Shown in pieces: positions 21,597 through 32,681 of a DNA stretch of 64,000 nucleotides. This DNA comes from Pleurodeles waltl (taxonomy: Eukaryota; Chordata; Amphibia; Caudata; Salamandridae). The stretch covers positions 1,020,477,066 to 1,020,541,065 of the forward strand of contig NC_090446.1 of assembly GCF_031143425.1 (NCBI RefSeq). Direction: 5' to 3'. The position numbers were made by a program, and so were the translations under genes. Position 1 is the first letter of the stretch. Every line of letters starts with the position of its first letter. The notes under the pieces are model-generated. The model searched no databases. It had not been told where the DNA came from and saw only the letters and a program-made list of their open reading frames with translations.

Positions 21597-24360
21597 AAAA
21601 GGGAGCGACCCCTTGGGCAAGGGTCGCTCCCAGGGGGGGCATTTTTTTGAAAAGGCCTTTTCTGCCCCCCCTGGGGGCAGATCGGCCTTATTAGGCCGAT
21701 CTGCCCCCAGGGGGGGCAGAAATCTCTAGGCACCAGGGACCATTTTTTTATTTTTTTTATTTTTTTGTTTCATTTTTTTTTTATTGAGGTGGGGAGCGAC
21801 CCCTTAGGCAAGGGTCGTTCCCCTTGGGGGAAAATTATATTTTGGCCATTTCTGCCCCCCTTGGGGGCAGATTGGCCTATTTTGATGAGGCCAATCTGCC
21901 CCCAAGGGGGGTAGAAACCACTAGACACCAGGTATTTTTTTTTTTTTTTATTGTTATTGACAAAAGGGAGCGACCCCTTGGGCAAGGGTCGCTCCCAGGG
22001 GGGCATATTTTCGGGAAGGCCTTTTCTGCCCCCCCTGGGGGCAGATCGGCCTACTATTAGGCCGATCTGCCCCCAGGGGGGGCAGAAACCTCTAGGCACC
22101 AGGGACCATTTTTTTTTTTTTGTTTCATTTTTTTTTTTTTTTGGTGGGGAGCGACCCCTTAGGCAAGGGTCGCTTCCCTTGGGGGAAAATTATATTTTGC
22201 CCATTTCTGCCCCCCTTGGGGGCAGATTGGCCTATTTTGATGAGGCCAATCTGCCCCCAAGGGGGGTAGAAACAACTAGACACCAGGGAGTTTATTCTTT
22301 GCGTGAATTTCACGCAAAGGGAGCGACCACTTAGGCAAGGGTCGCTCCCTGGGGGGGAGGGGAATTTATTTTAGGCCATTTCTGCCCCCCCTGGGGGCAG
22401 ATCGGCCTATTATTAGGCCGATCTGCCCCCAGGGGGGGAAGAAACCTCTAGGCGCCAGGGCAAATTTTTTTTTTGTGTTTTTTTTTTTTGTTCTTTTTTT
22501 TTTTTTAGAGATGGGGAGCGACCCATCAGGCAAGGGTCGCTCCCCTGGGGGGGCAAATTGTATTTAGACCATTTCTGCCCCCCTGGGGGCAGATTGGCCA
22601 ATTTTAGGTCAATCTGCCCCCAAGGGGGCAGAAACCACTAGGCACCGGGGATTTGTTTTTTGGCGCCAATGTCACGCAGGGGGAGCGACCCCGTAGGCAA
22701 GGGTCGCTCCCGGAGGGGGGGGGGTTGGGGAGGCAAATTTATTTTAGGCCATTTCTGCCCCCCCGGGGGACAGATCAGCCTATTATTAGGCCGAACTGCC
22801 CCCGGGGGGGGGGGGGCAGAACACTCTAGGCGCCAGGGCAATTTTTTTTTGGTGTTTTTTTTTTTTTGTTGTTTTTTTTTTTAGAGATGGGGAGCGACCC
22901 ATCAGGCAAGGGTCGCTCCCCTGGGGGGGCAAATTGTATTTAGACCATTTCTGCCCCCCTGGGGGCAGATTGGCCAATTTTAGGTCAATCTGCCCCCAAG
23001 GGGGCAGAAATCACTAGGCACCGGGGATTTGTTTTTTGGCGCCAATGTCACGCAGGGGGAGCGACCCCGTAGGCAAGGGTCGCTCCCGGGGGGGGGTGGG
23101 GGTTGGGGGGGCAAATTTATTTTAGGCCATTTCTGCCCCCCGGGGGACAGATCGGCCTATTATTAGGCCGAACTGCCCCCGGGGGGGGCAGAACACTCTA
23201 GGCGCCAGGGCAATTTTTTTTTTGTATTTTTTTTTTTTGTTGTTCCTTTTTTTAGAGATGGGGAGCGACCCATCTGGCAAGGGTCGCTCCCCTGGGGGGG
23301 CAAATTGTATTTAGACCATTTCTGCCCCCCTGGGGGCAGATTGGCCAATTTTAGGTCAATCTGCCCCCAAGGGGGCAGAAACCACTAGGCACCGGGGATT
23401 TGTTTTTTGGCGCCAATGTCACGCAGGGGGAGCGACCCCGTAGGCAAGGGTCGCTCCCGGGGGGGGGTGGGACTTTGGGGGGGAAAATTTATTTTAGGCC
23501 ATTTCTGCCCCCCCGGGGGACAGATCGGCCTATTATTAGGCCGAACTGCCCCCCGGGGGGGGGGCAGAACACTCTAGGCGCCAGGGAATTTTTTTTTTGT
23601 GTTTTTTTTTTTTGTTGTTTCTTTTTTTAGAGATGGGGAGCGACCCATCAGGCAAGGGTCGCTCCCCTGGGGGGGCAAATTGTATTTAGACCATTTCTGC
23701 CCCCCTGGGGGCAGATTGGCCAATTTTAGGTCAATCTGCCCCCAAGGGGGCAGAAACCACTAGGCACCGGGGATTTGTTTTTTGGCGCCAATGTCACGCA
23801 GGGGGAGCGACCCCGTAGGCAAGGGTCGCTCCCGGGGGGGGGTGGGTGTTGGGGGGGCAAATTTATTTTAGGCCATTTCTGCCCCCCCGGGGGGCAGATC
23901 GGCCTATTATTAGGCCGATCTGCCCCCGGGGGGGGGGGGGGGCAGAAACCTCTAGGCGCCAGGGGAATTTTTCTTTTTTTTCTTTGTTTTTTTTTTTTTT
24001 AGAGATGGGGAGCGACCCATCAGGCAAAAGTCGCTCTAGGCGCCAGGGCAATTTTTTTTTGGTGTTTTTTTTTTTTTGTTGTTTCTTTTTTTAGAGATGG
24101 GGAGCGACCCATCAGGCAAGGGTCGCTCCCCTGGGGGGGCAAATTGTATTTAGACCATTTCTGCCCCCCTGGGGGCAGATTGGCCAATTTTAGGTCAATC
24201 TGCCCCCAAGGGGGCAGAAACCACTAGGCACCGGGGATTTGTTTTTTGGTGCCAATGTCACGCAGGGGGAGCGACCCCGTAGGCAAGGGTCGCTCCCGGC
24301 GGGGGAGGGTGGGGGTTGGGGGGGCAAATTTATTTTAGGGCATTTCTGCCCCCCCCCCCT
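21597..24360. repeat. Hairpin-bearing tandem array, about 16 units of ~170-205 bp
   Basis: GGGAGCGACCC..GGGTCGCTCCC hairpins begin near 21604, 21791, 21966, 22147, 22319, 22513, 22680, 22889, 23055, 23259, 23427, 23635, 23804, 24008 (truncated), 24099 and 24267. Each is followed by a ~66-bp near-perfect palindrome (TTTCTGCCCCC.. GGGGGCAGAAA with a GATCGGCC or GATTGGCC core) and a poly-T stretch. Units alternate in two types, giving a ~375-bp dimer. Long G and C runs occur near 22800 and 23930. Translations of this region are meaningless repeat frames. Confidence 0.95.
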
Positions 24361-24364
24361 GGGG

Positions 24365-27300
24365 CCGGCTGAGCTACAGGCCAAACACCACAGGTAGGCA
24401 CCTTGCAAAAAACACCTCTGTTTTCTGTGAAAAAATATGTTGTGTCCACGTTGTGTTTTGGGCCATTTCCTTTTGTGGACGCTAGGCCTACCCACAGAAG
24501 TGTTGTACCATTTGTATCGAGAGACTTAGGGGAACGCTGGGTGGAAGGAAATTTGTGGCTCCTCTCAGATTCCAGAACTTTCTGTCACCGAAATGAGAGG
24601 AAAAAGTGTTTTTTGGGCCAAATTTTGATGTTTGCAAAGGATTCTGGGTAACATAACCTGGTCAGAGCCCCGCAAGTCACCCCATCTTGGATTCCCCTGG
24701 GTTTCTAGTTTTCAAAAATGCACTGGTTTGCTAGGTTTCCTCAGGTGTCGGCTGAGCTACAGGCCAAAATCCACAGGTAGGCACTGCTTTTTATAAAAAA
24801 ATGTGATGTGTCCACGTTGTGTTTTGGGCCCTTTCCTTTCGTGGGCGCTAGTCCTACCCACACAAGTGAGGTATCATTTTTATCGGGAGACTTGGGGGAA
24901 CGCTGGGTAGAAGGAAATTTGTGGCTCCTCTCAGATTCCAGAACTTTCTGCCACAGAAATGTGAGTAACATGTGTATTTTTAGCCAAATTTTGAGGTTTG
25001 CAAAGGATTCTGGGTAACAGAACCTGGTCCGAGCCCCGCAAGTCACCCCTCCTTGGATTCCCCTAGGTCTCTAGTTTTCAGAAATGCACAGGTTTGGTAG
25101 GTTTCCCTAGGTGCCGGCTGAGCTAGAGGCCAAAATCTACAGGTAGGCACTTCGCAAAAAACACCTCTGTTTTTTTCCAAAATTTAGGATGTGTCCACGT
25201 TGCGCTTTGGGGTGTTTCCTGTCGCCGGCGCTAGGCCTACCCACGCAAGTGAGGTATCATTTTTATCGGGAGACTTGGGGGAACGCTGGGTGGAAGGAAA
25301 TTTGTAGCTCCTCTCAGATTCCAGAACTTTCTGCCACAGAAATGTGAGGGACATGTGTTTTTTTTGCCAAATTTTGAGGTTTGCAAAGGATTCTGGGTAA
25401 CAGAACCTGGTCCGAGCCCCGCAAGTCACCCCTCCTTGGATTCCCCTAGGTCTCTAGTTTTCAGAAATGCACAGGTTTGGTAGGTTTCCCTAGGTGCCGG
25501 CTGAGCTAGAGGCCAAAATCTACAGGTAGGCACTTCGCAAAAAACACCTCTGTTTTTTTCCAAAATTTAGGATGTGTCCACGTTGCGCTTTGGGGTGTTT
25601 CCTGTCGCCGGCGCTAGGCCTACCCACGCAAGTGAGGTATCATTTTTATCGGGAGACTTGGGGGAACGCTGGGTGGAAGGAAATTTGTAGCTCCTCTCAG
25701 ATTCCAGAACTTTCTGCCACAGAAATGTGAGGGACATGTGTTTTTTTAGCCAAATTTTGAGGTTTGCAAAGGATTCTGGGTAACAGAACCTGGTCCGAGC
25801 CACACAAGTCACCCCTCCTTGGATTCCCCTAGGTCTCTAGTTTTCAGAAATGTACAGGTTTGGTAGGTTTCCCTAGGTGGCGGCTGAGCTAGAGGCCAAA
25901 ATCTCCAGGTAGTCACTTTGCTAAAAACAGCTCTGTTTTCTGTGATGTGTCCACGTTGTGTTTTGGGGCATATCCTGTCGCGGGCGCTAGACCTACCCAC
26001 ACAAGTGAGGTATCATTTTTATCGGGAGACGTGGGGGAACGCTGGGTGGAAGGAAATTTGTGGCTCCTCTCAGATTCCAGAACTTTCTGCCACAGAAATG
26101 TGAGGAACATGTGTTTTTTTAGCCAAATTTTGAGGTTTGCAAAGGATTCTGGGTAACAGAACCTGGTCCGAGCCACACAAGTCACCCCTCCTTGGATTCC
26201 CCTAGGTCTCTAGTTTTCAGAAATTCACAGGTTTGGTAGGTTTCCCTAGGTGCCGGCTGAGCTAGAGGCCAAAATCTACAGGTAGTCACTTTGCTAAAAA
26301 CAGCTCTGTTTTCTGTGATATGTCCACGTTGTGTTTTGGGGCATATCCTGTCGCGGGCGCTAGGCCTACCCACACAAGTGAGGTATCATTTTTATCGGGA
26401 GATTTGGGGGAACATAGATTAGCAAAACAAGTACTATTGCCCCTTGTCTTTCTCTACATTTTTTCCTTCCAAATATAGGAGTGTGTGTAAAAAAGACATC
26501 TATTTGAGAAATTCCCTGTTATTCACGTGCTACTATGGTCACCCCGGAATTCAGAGATGTGCAAATAACCACTGCTCCTCAACACCTTATCTTGTGCCCT
26601 TTTTGGAAATGCAAAGGTTTTCTTGATAGCAATTTTTTACTCCTTATATTTCAGCAAATGAATTGCTGTATACCCGGTATAGAATGAAAACGCACTGCAG
26701 GGTGCAGCTCATTTATTGGCTCTGGGTTCCTCGGGTTCTTGATGAACCTACAAACCCTATATATCCCCGCAACCAGAGGAGTCCAGCAGACGTAACGGTA
26801 TATTGCTTTCGATAATCTGACATTGCAGGGAAAAGTTACAGAGTAAAACGTAGAGAAAAATTGATAGTTTTTTCACCTCAATTTCAATATTTTTCTTTTT
26901 CAGCTGTTATTTTCTGTAGGAAACCCTTGTAGGATCATTTTTATCGGGAGACGTGGGGGAACGCTGGGTGGAAGGAAATTTGTGGCTCCTCTCAGATTCC
27001 AGAACTTTCTGCCACAGAAATGTGAGGAACATGTGTTTTTTTAGCCAAATTTTGAGGTTTGCAAAGGATTCTGGGTAACAGAACCTGGTCCGAGCCCCGC
27101 AAGTCACCCCTCCTTGGATTCCCCTAGGTCTCTAGTTTTCAGAAATGCACAGGTTTGGTAGGTTTCCCTAGGTGGCGGCTGAGCTAGAGGCCAAAATCTA
27201 CAGGTAGTCACTTTGCTAAAAACAGCTCTGTTTTCTGTGATATGTCCACGTTGTGTTTTGGGGCATATCCTGTCGCGGGCGCTAGGTCTACCCACACAAG

Positions 27301-28440
27301 TGAGGTATCATTTTTATCGGGAGACGTGGGGGAACGCTGGGTGGAAGGAAATTTGTGGCTCCTCTCAGATTCCAGAACTTTCTGCCACAGAAATGTGAGG
27401 AACATGTGTTTTTTTAGCCAAATTTTGAGGTTTGCAAAGGATTCTGGGTAACAGAACCTGGCCGAGCCTCGCAAGTCACCCCTCCTTGGATTCCCCTAGG
27501 TCTCTAGTTTTCAGAAATGCACAGGTTTGGTAGGTTTCCCTAGGTGGCGGCTGAGCTAGAGGCCAAAATCTACAGGTAGTCACTTTGCTAAAAACAGCTC
27601 TGTTTTCTGTGATATGTCCACGTTGTGTTTTGGGGCATATCCTGTCGCGGGCGCTAGGCCTACCCACACAAGTGAGGTATCATTTTTATCGGGAGACGTG
27701 GGGGAACGCTGGGTGGAAGGAAATTTGTGGCTCCTCTCAGATTCCAGAACTTTCTGCCACAGAAATGTGAGGAACATGTGTTTTTTTAGCCAAATTTTGA
27801 GGTTTGCAAAGGATTCTGGGTAACAGAACCTGGTCCGAGCCACACAAGTCACCCCTCCTTGGATTCCCCTTGGTCTCTAGTTTTCAGAAATGCACAGGTT
27901 TGGTAGGTTTCCCTAGGTGGCGGCTGAGCTAGAGGCCAAAATCTACAGGTAGTCACTTTGCTAAAAACAGCTCTGTTTTCTGTGATGTGTCCACGTTGTG
28001 TTTTGGGGCATATCCTGTCGCGGGTGCTAGGCCTACCCACACAAGTGAGGTATCATTTTTATCGGGAGACGTGGGGGAACGCTGGGTGGAAGGAAATTTG
28101 TGGCTCCTCTCAGATTCCAGAACTTTCTGCCACAGAAATGTGAGGAACATGTGTTTTTTTAGCCAAATTTTGAGGTTTGCAAAGGATTCTGGGTAACATA
28201 ACCTGGTCCGAGCCACACAAGTCACCCCTCCTTGGATTCCCCTAGGTCTCTAGTTTTCAGAAATGCACAGGTTCGGTAGGTTTCCCTAGGTGGCGGCTGA
28301 GCTAGAGGCCAAAATCTACAGGTAGTCACTTTGCTAAAAACAGCTCTGTTTTCTGTGATGTGTCCACGTTGTGTTTTGGGGCATATCCTGTCGCGGGTGC
28401 TAGGCCTACCCACACAAGTGAGGTACCATTTTTATCGGGA
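24365..28440. repeat. ~373-bp tandem array, about 10 units
   Basis: GGCTGAGCTA recurs near 24367, 24749, 25118, 25499, 25883, 26255, 27177, 27548, 27921 and 28295. Units contain GTGTCCACGTTG, GGCGCTAGGCCTACCCAC, CATTTTTATCGGGAG and CAGATTCCAGAACTTTCTG. The similarity is high, highest in the last units. Many small open frames in both strands arise from the repeat and are not genes. Confidence 0.95.
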
Positions 28441-28975
28441 GATTTGGGGGAACATAGATTAGCAAAACAAGTACTATTGCCCCTTGTCTTTCTCTACATT
28501 TTTTCCTTCCAAATATAGGAGTGTGTGTAAAAAAGACATCTATTTGAGAAATTCCCTGTTATTCACGTGCTACTATGGTCACCCCGGAATTCAGAGATGT
28601 GCAAATAACCACTGCTCCTCAACACCTTATCTTGTGCCCTTTTTGGAAATGCAAAGGTTTTCTTGATAGCAATTTTTTACTCCTTATATTTCAGCAAACG
28701 AATTGCTGTATACCCGGTATAGAATGAAAACGCACTGCAGGGTGCAGCTCATTTATTGGCTCTGGGTTCCTCGGGTTCTTGATGAACCTACAAACCCTAT
28801 ATATCCCCGCAACCAGAGGAGTCCAGCAGACGTAACGGTATATTGCTTTCGATAATCTGACATTGCAGGGAAAAGTTACAGAGTAAAACGTAGAGAAAAA
28901 TTGATAGTTTTTTCACCTCAATTTCAATATTTTTTTTTTTCAGCTGTTATTTTCTGTAGGAAACCCTTGTAGGAT
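26401..28975. repeat. 2040-bp higher-order duplication
   Basis: The ~535-bp segment 26401-26935 (from GGAACATAGATTAGC to CCCTTGTAGGATC) is repeated almost without change at 28441-28975, exactly 2040 bp later, with four 373-bp units between. Only a few differences were seen (for example GCAAATGAATTG versus GCAAACGAATTG). Confidence 0.95.
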
Positions 28976-29526
28976 CTACACAAATGACCCCTTGCTGAAT
29001 TCAGAATTTTGTCTACTTTTCAGAAATGTTTAGGTTTCTGGGATCCAGCATTGGTTTCATGACCATTCCTGTCACTGACTGGAAGGAGGCTGAAAGCACA
29101 AAAAATTGCACAAATGGGGTATGCCCCAGTAAAATGCCAAAATTGTGTTGAAAAATTGGGTTTTCGGATTCAAGTCTGCCTGTTCCTGAAAGCTGGGAAG
29201 CTGCTGAGTTTAGCACCGCAGACCCTTTGTTGATGCCATTTTCAGGGGAAAAACCACAAGCCTTCTTCTGCAGCCCCTTTTTCCAATTTTTTTGAAAAAA
29301 ACGAAATTTTCACGGTATTTTGGCCAATTTCTTGGCCTCCTTCAGGGGAACCCACAAAGTCTGGGTACCTTTAGAATCCATAGGATGTTGGAAAAAAAGG
29401 ACGCAAATTTGGCTTGGTTAGCTTATGTGGACAAAAAGTTATGAGGGCCTAAGCGCGAACTGCCCCAAATAGGCAAAAAAGGGCCTGGCACAGGAGGGGG
29501 AAAAGGCCTGGCAGCGAAGGGGTTGA
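28976..29526. other. Unique tail of the 21-29 kb structure
   Basis: Single-copy-looking DNA that resumes where the second ~535-bp segment ends, finishing in GGCCTGGCAGCGAAGGGGTT. No coding signal with family resemblance. Confidence 0.5.
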
Positions 29527-30060
29527 CCTGAAGTATTTTAGATGAATTTCACCTACAAATGTTTTGGGGAAAAAGAAACAATACAGAAAAGTTACATTGC
29601 TTAAATTATTTGAGAAAATCAAAAATAGTGTTTTTTTTAATTTTTTTAAAGTTTTGATTTGTGGATCTGGTGCAATACTTCCTGTTCCGACCTCCGTAGG
29701 GGATCCTGTGTGATTTTTAACAACACTCAAAAACATAAATGGACATGATAAAATTGATGTTTGAGGCAAGCGATTTGTTAAAATAACATACAAACAGTTT
29801 CTAATAATTAATTCAAGCTTACATAGTTGTTTTAATAGATATTTTGGGATTTGTGATGATATTGTGGGTGCCACCAGGCACAGTGACGGATCCGGGAATA
29901 CCATATGACACAGCAGCAAATTCGTTTGATTGGTTGAAACACCTGTCAACCTCTTTTACAGGGAGTTCCTTTCCATTCCTTGTTTTTTGGGTGTGTCTTT
30001 TCATTCTTCAGACACCTGTAGCACAGGAGGAACTATTTATTTTTCTTTGGTGTTCTTTTA
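29527..30060. other. Unassigned spacer
   Basis: AT-rich. A 500-bp minus-strand open frame overlaps here (Leu/Phe/Ser-rich) but matches no family I know and crosses the end of the preceding repeat. I do not call it a gene. Confidence 0.4.
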
Positions 30061-30603
30061 AAAACCAGAATCCAAAATGGCATCAGGAGGATAATGACAC
30101 CAGTAGAAAGGACAGGAGAGGGAACAGAAAGAGGAAGAACTGCCACAACAGAAAAAGGAATCAGTCGCTCGAAATTTCTTCTCTACACCTTCTGGAAAAA
30201 AGAAGGTCATTCCAAAGGTTGTAAAATGCTACCTTTGCAGCAAAAAAATATCTCCAGGGATTAATGAGAAGTATTCGCATGGCATCAGCATTATGCTCAA
30301 GCACTTAAGAACCATCCATCCCGTCCCCTCATGAGATCAGAAATAGAGAAGGATGCAGTGCAGGCATCAACATCGTCTACTATACCACGACTTGCTCCTA
30401 GAGACCCGGTATCTGTAGCTGTCACAGAGAACATTCCAGCTGTTGTTCCACAGATGCTCAAAGTTGGATACTTTTTCACAGTGTGCAGCAAAATTATTAC
30501 AGTTGGTGAACTGTTGCCGCAAGCTTTTCTACAGGCTGTGATAAACCACAAGTGCTATTTTTTAACAAGGCTGTTCACACATTCTGTGCATTTCTCCAAA
30601 TGA
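30060..30603 (+). pseudogene. hAT-type transposon fragment with a BED zinc finger
   Basis: At 30205-30325 the plus strand encodes KVVKCYLCSKKIS ... GISIMLKHLRTIHP, a C-x2-C ... H-x4-H BED finger, the DNA-binding N-terminus of hAT transposases. Upstream is a basic, Arg/Lys-rich stretch (DRRGNRKRKNCHNRKRN) in another frame. After a stop at 30331 a shifted frame continues (EIEKDAVQASTSS ... KVGYFFTVCSKIITVGELLPQ) to 30603. The catalytic and dimerisation domains are absent. Confidence 0.7.
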
Positions 30604-30769
30604 TTTGTTACAGTGCCAGTTTATTTAAAAAAGAATCAAACACCAAAAAAGTTCCAAAAACACAAAAAAGCTCCAAGAACCCCAAAAAGGTTTGGTTTAG
30701 AACCCACATGTTATATGTTTGGTTGTGAATGTATGAATACTTGTTGCCATATGTTTACATGTATGTCAC

Positions 30770-31885
30770 TAAAAGTGGGTGTGTGCATGCTTGTATGGGT
30801 GTCTCAGTGGTTGTGTGAGTGGCTCTGTCAGTGTTTTAGTGGCTGCAACACTGGTTTTGTAGGTTTCTGAGCAGATGTGTGAGTGTGTATCTGAGTGGGC
30901 ATGTGAGCAGTTGCTGTAGTGGTTTTCTGCATGTGTGACTGTGTGTCTGTGAATGGGTGTGTCAGTGGGTGGGTGAGTTTCCGAATGGGTCTGTGAGTGG
31001 GTGTGTGACTGTGTGAATGGGTGTGAGTAAATGGGTGGGTGAGTGGGTGTGTAAGTGGCTGTATGGGTTTGTCAGTGGGTGTGTGAGTGTTTTTTATGAG
31101 TCTGTGAATGGCTGTATGGGTAAGTGACTGGGTGTGTCAGTGCCTGTGTGGATCTGTGTGTGGCTCTGTGAATGGTTGTGTAGGTCTGTGAGTTAGTGTC
31201 TGAGTGAATTTGTGGGCGTGTGGATGTGAATGGGTGTGTGAGTGGTTTTGTGGGTCTGTGAGTGGGTGTGTCAGTGGCTGTATGGGTGTGTCAGTGGCCG
31301 ATTGGGTCTGATAGTGGGTGTGTGAGTGCTTCTGGGAGTCTGTGAGTGGCTGTATGAGTAGTTGTGTGGGTCTGTGATGGTGCGCAATAGGTTTTAAGAG
31401 TGTGTGAGTGGATGTCTGAGTGGCTGTATGGGTGTCGGAGTGGGTGTGTGAGTCAGTGTGTGAGTGGTTGTGTGGGTCTGTCAGCAGGTGTGTGAGTCAC
31501 TGTGTGAGTCTCTGAGTGGCAGTGTGAGTGGTGTGTGGATCTCTGACTGGCCATGTAAGTGCTTTTGTGGGTCTGGCAGTGGTTGTGTGGGTCTGTCAGT
31601 GTGTGCTTGCGTGGTTGTGACATTCTGTGATTGAGTTTGTGAGTGAATTGGTGTAGGGATGGGTGTGTGAGTTGGTGTATAGGTGTGTGACTGGCTGTGT
31701 GAGAGATTGAATGGGTTTGTGAATGGGTGTGTGAATGGTTTTGTGAATGTGTGGTGGCTGTATGGGTGTGCAAGTGGGTCTTTAAATGACTGTGTGGGAA
31801 TCTGAAAAGTGTCTGTATAGGTTTGTGAGGGTGTATGAGTGGTTGAATGAGAGTCTAAGTCGTGTCTGTGTAAGTTGGTGTATGA
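30770..31885. repeat. TG-rich degenerate tandem array, second locus
   Basis: Same GTGAGTGGGTGTGTGAGTGG-type repeat as 7560-8625, with variants such as GTCAGTGGCTGTATGGG. Confidence 0.9.
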
Positions 31886-32680
31886 TTTTTTTTTAATTGT
31901 AGTCTGGAACACCCTCACAATGTAAGCTACTACAACAGCAGTAAAAGAACTAATTAGTCACTGACATTACTCCAATAGATGGTGCCATTCACCTGTATAA
32001 AAAAAGAAAACAACAAATATAAATTAGTATTACAATTTATAAAATTATAACATAAACTTACGATTTTTAACAATGCATAACTTCATAATAGCAACAAGTC
32101 CCTACACATTCCCCATGCTGTAAAGCTATGGTATATCAAAAATAAGTGTTTCATTTTCCCTTTTGTACGGTTCTCAGCTTTTATACTTATACAACATAAA
32201 TTATGTACTGTATAAAGAATGATCCTTGAACACTAGGGAAAAGCAACCATACAGACTGCATAAGAAACCCTGAACTGCACAGTATATCACTGCAAATAAG
32301 CAGCCGTGCACATTGCACTCACTACATTTTTTTAAACAATCATTTTATCTGTACTTGCAGTACTAATCCAAAGAAACATATGCTGAAAATGAGAACTTCA
32401 TCATTAAAAGTGCTAAAGTAACAGTACCAGCTAGTAGGCCACATAATTCCTGACAATGCATCTACAATAAGTACAGTATTCCACTTTTACAACTGTTACC
32501 CTTGTAAGAATTTTGGTTCCAAAAGCAAATGTTCAGAATTTGGTAGCATCCAAGGCAATCTCTGCCTGAATTTAAGGTTCTTATCTTTACATTCTGTCAA
32601 CCCACTTCTACTTTTTAGATAGACAGTATAAAGACCAGATCTAATACTAACTCTTTCATGGGAAATGGAAGCAATAGTAG
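31886..32680. other. AT-rich 3' part of the Helitron, no gene
   Basis: No open frame with resemblance to a family. Presumed 3' untranslated and terminal region of the minus-strand Helitron. Confidence 0.4.
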
Positions 32681-32681
32681 T

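Larger units (their letters stand above)
21136..29526. mobile_element. Candidate giant non-autonomous element with TTAA-type ends
   Basis: Left end TTAACCTCTTCTGTGCC and, read from the other strand, right end TCAACCCCTTCGCTGCC agree at most positions, and the left TTAA / right TTGA could be a decayed TTAA duplication. Such ends are typical of Kolobok- or piggyBac-type elements. The inside is entirely palindromes and tandem arrays, with no transposase. The unity of the block is inference: it could instead be adjacent repeats. Confidence 0.45.

Noticed and set aside
21770..24495. Many 60-130 residue frames rich in PPGGQ and GSDP motifs
   Set aside because: They follow the hairpin repeats in both strands and several frames; no start context and no family resemblance.
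24741..28225. Repeated ~90-residue minus frames (ARTRFCYPESFANLKIWLKK)
   Set aside because: Each is one 373-bp satellite unit; plus-strand frames are equally open, so these are repeat artefacts.
29449..29949. 166-residue minus-strand frame
   Set aside because: Low-complexity hydrophobic, spans a repeat boundary and matches no family I know.
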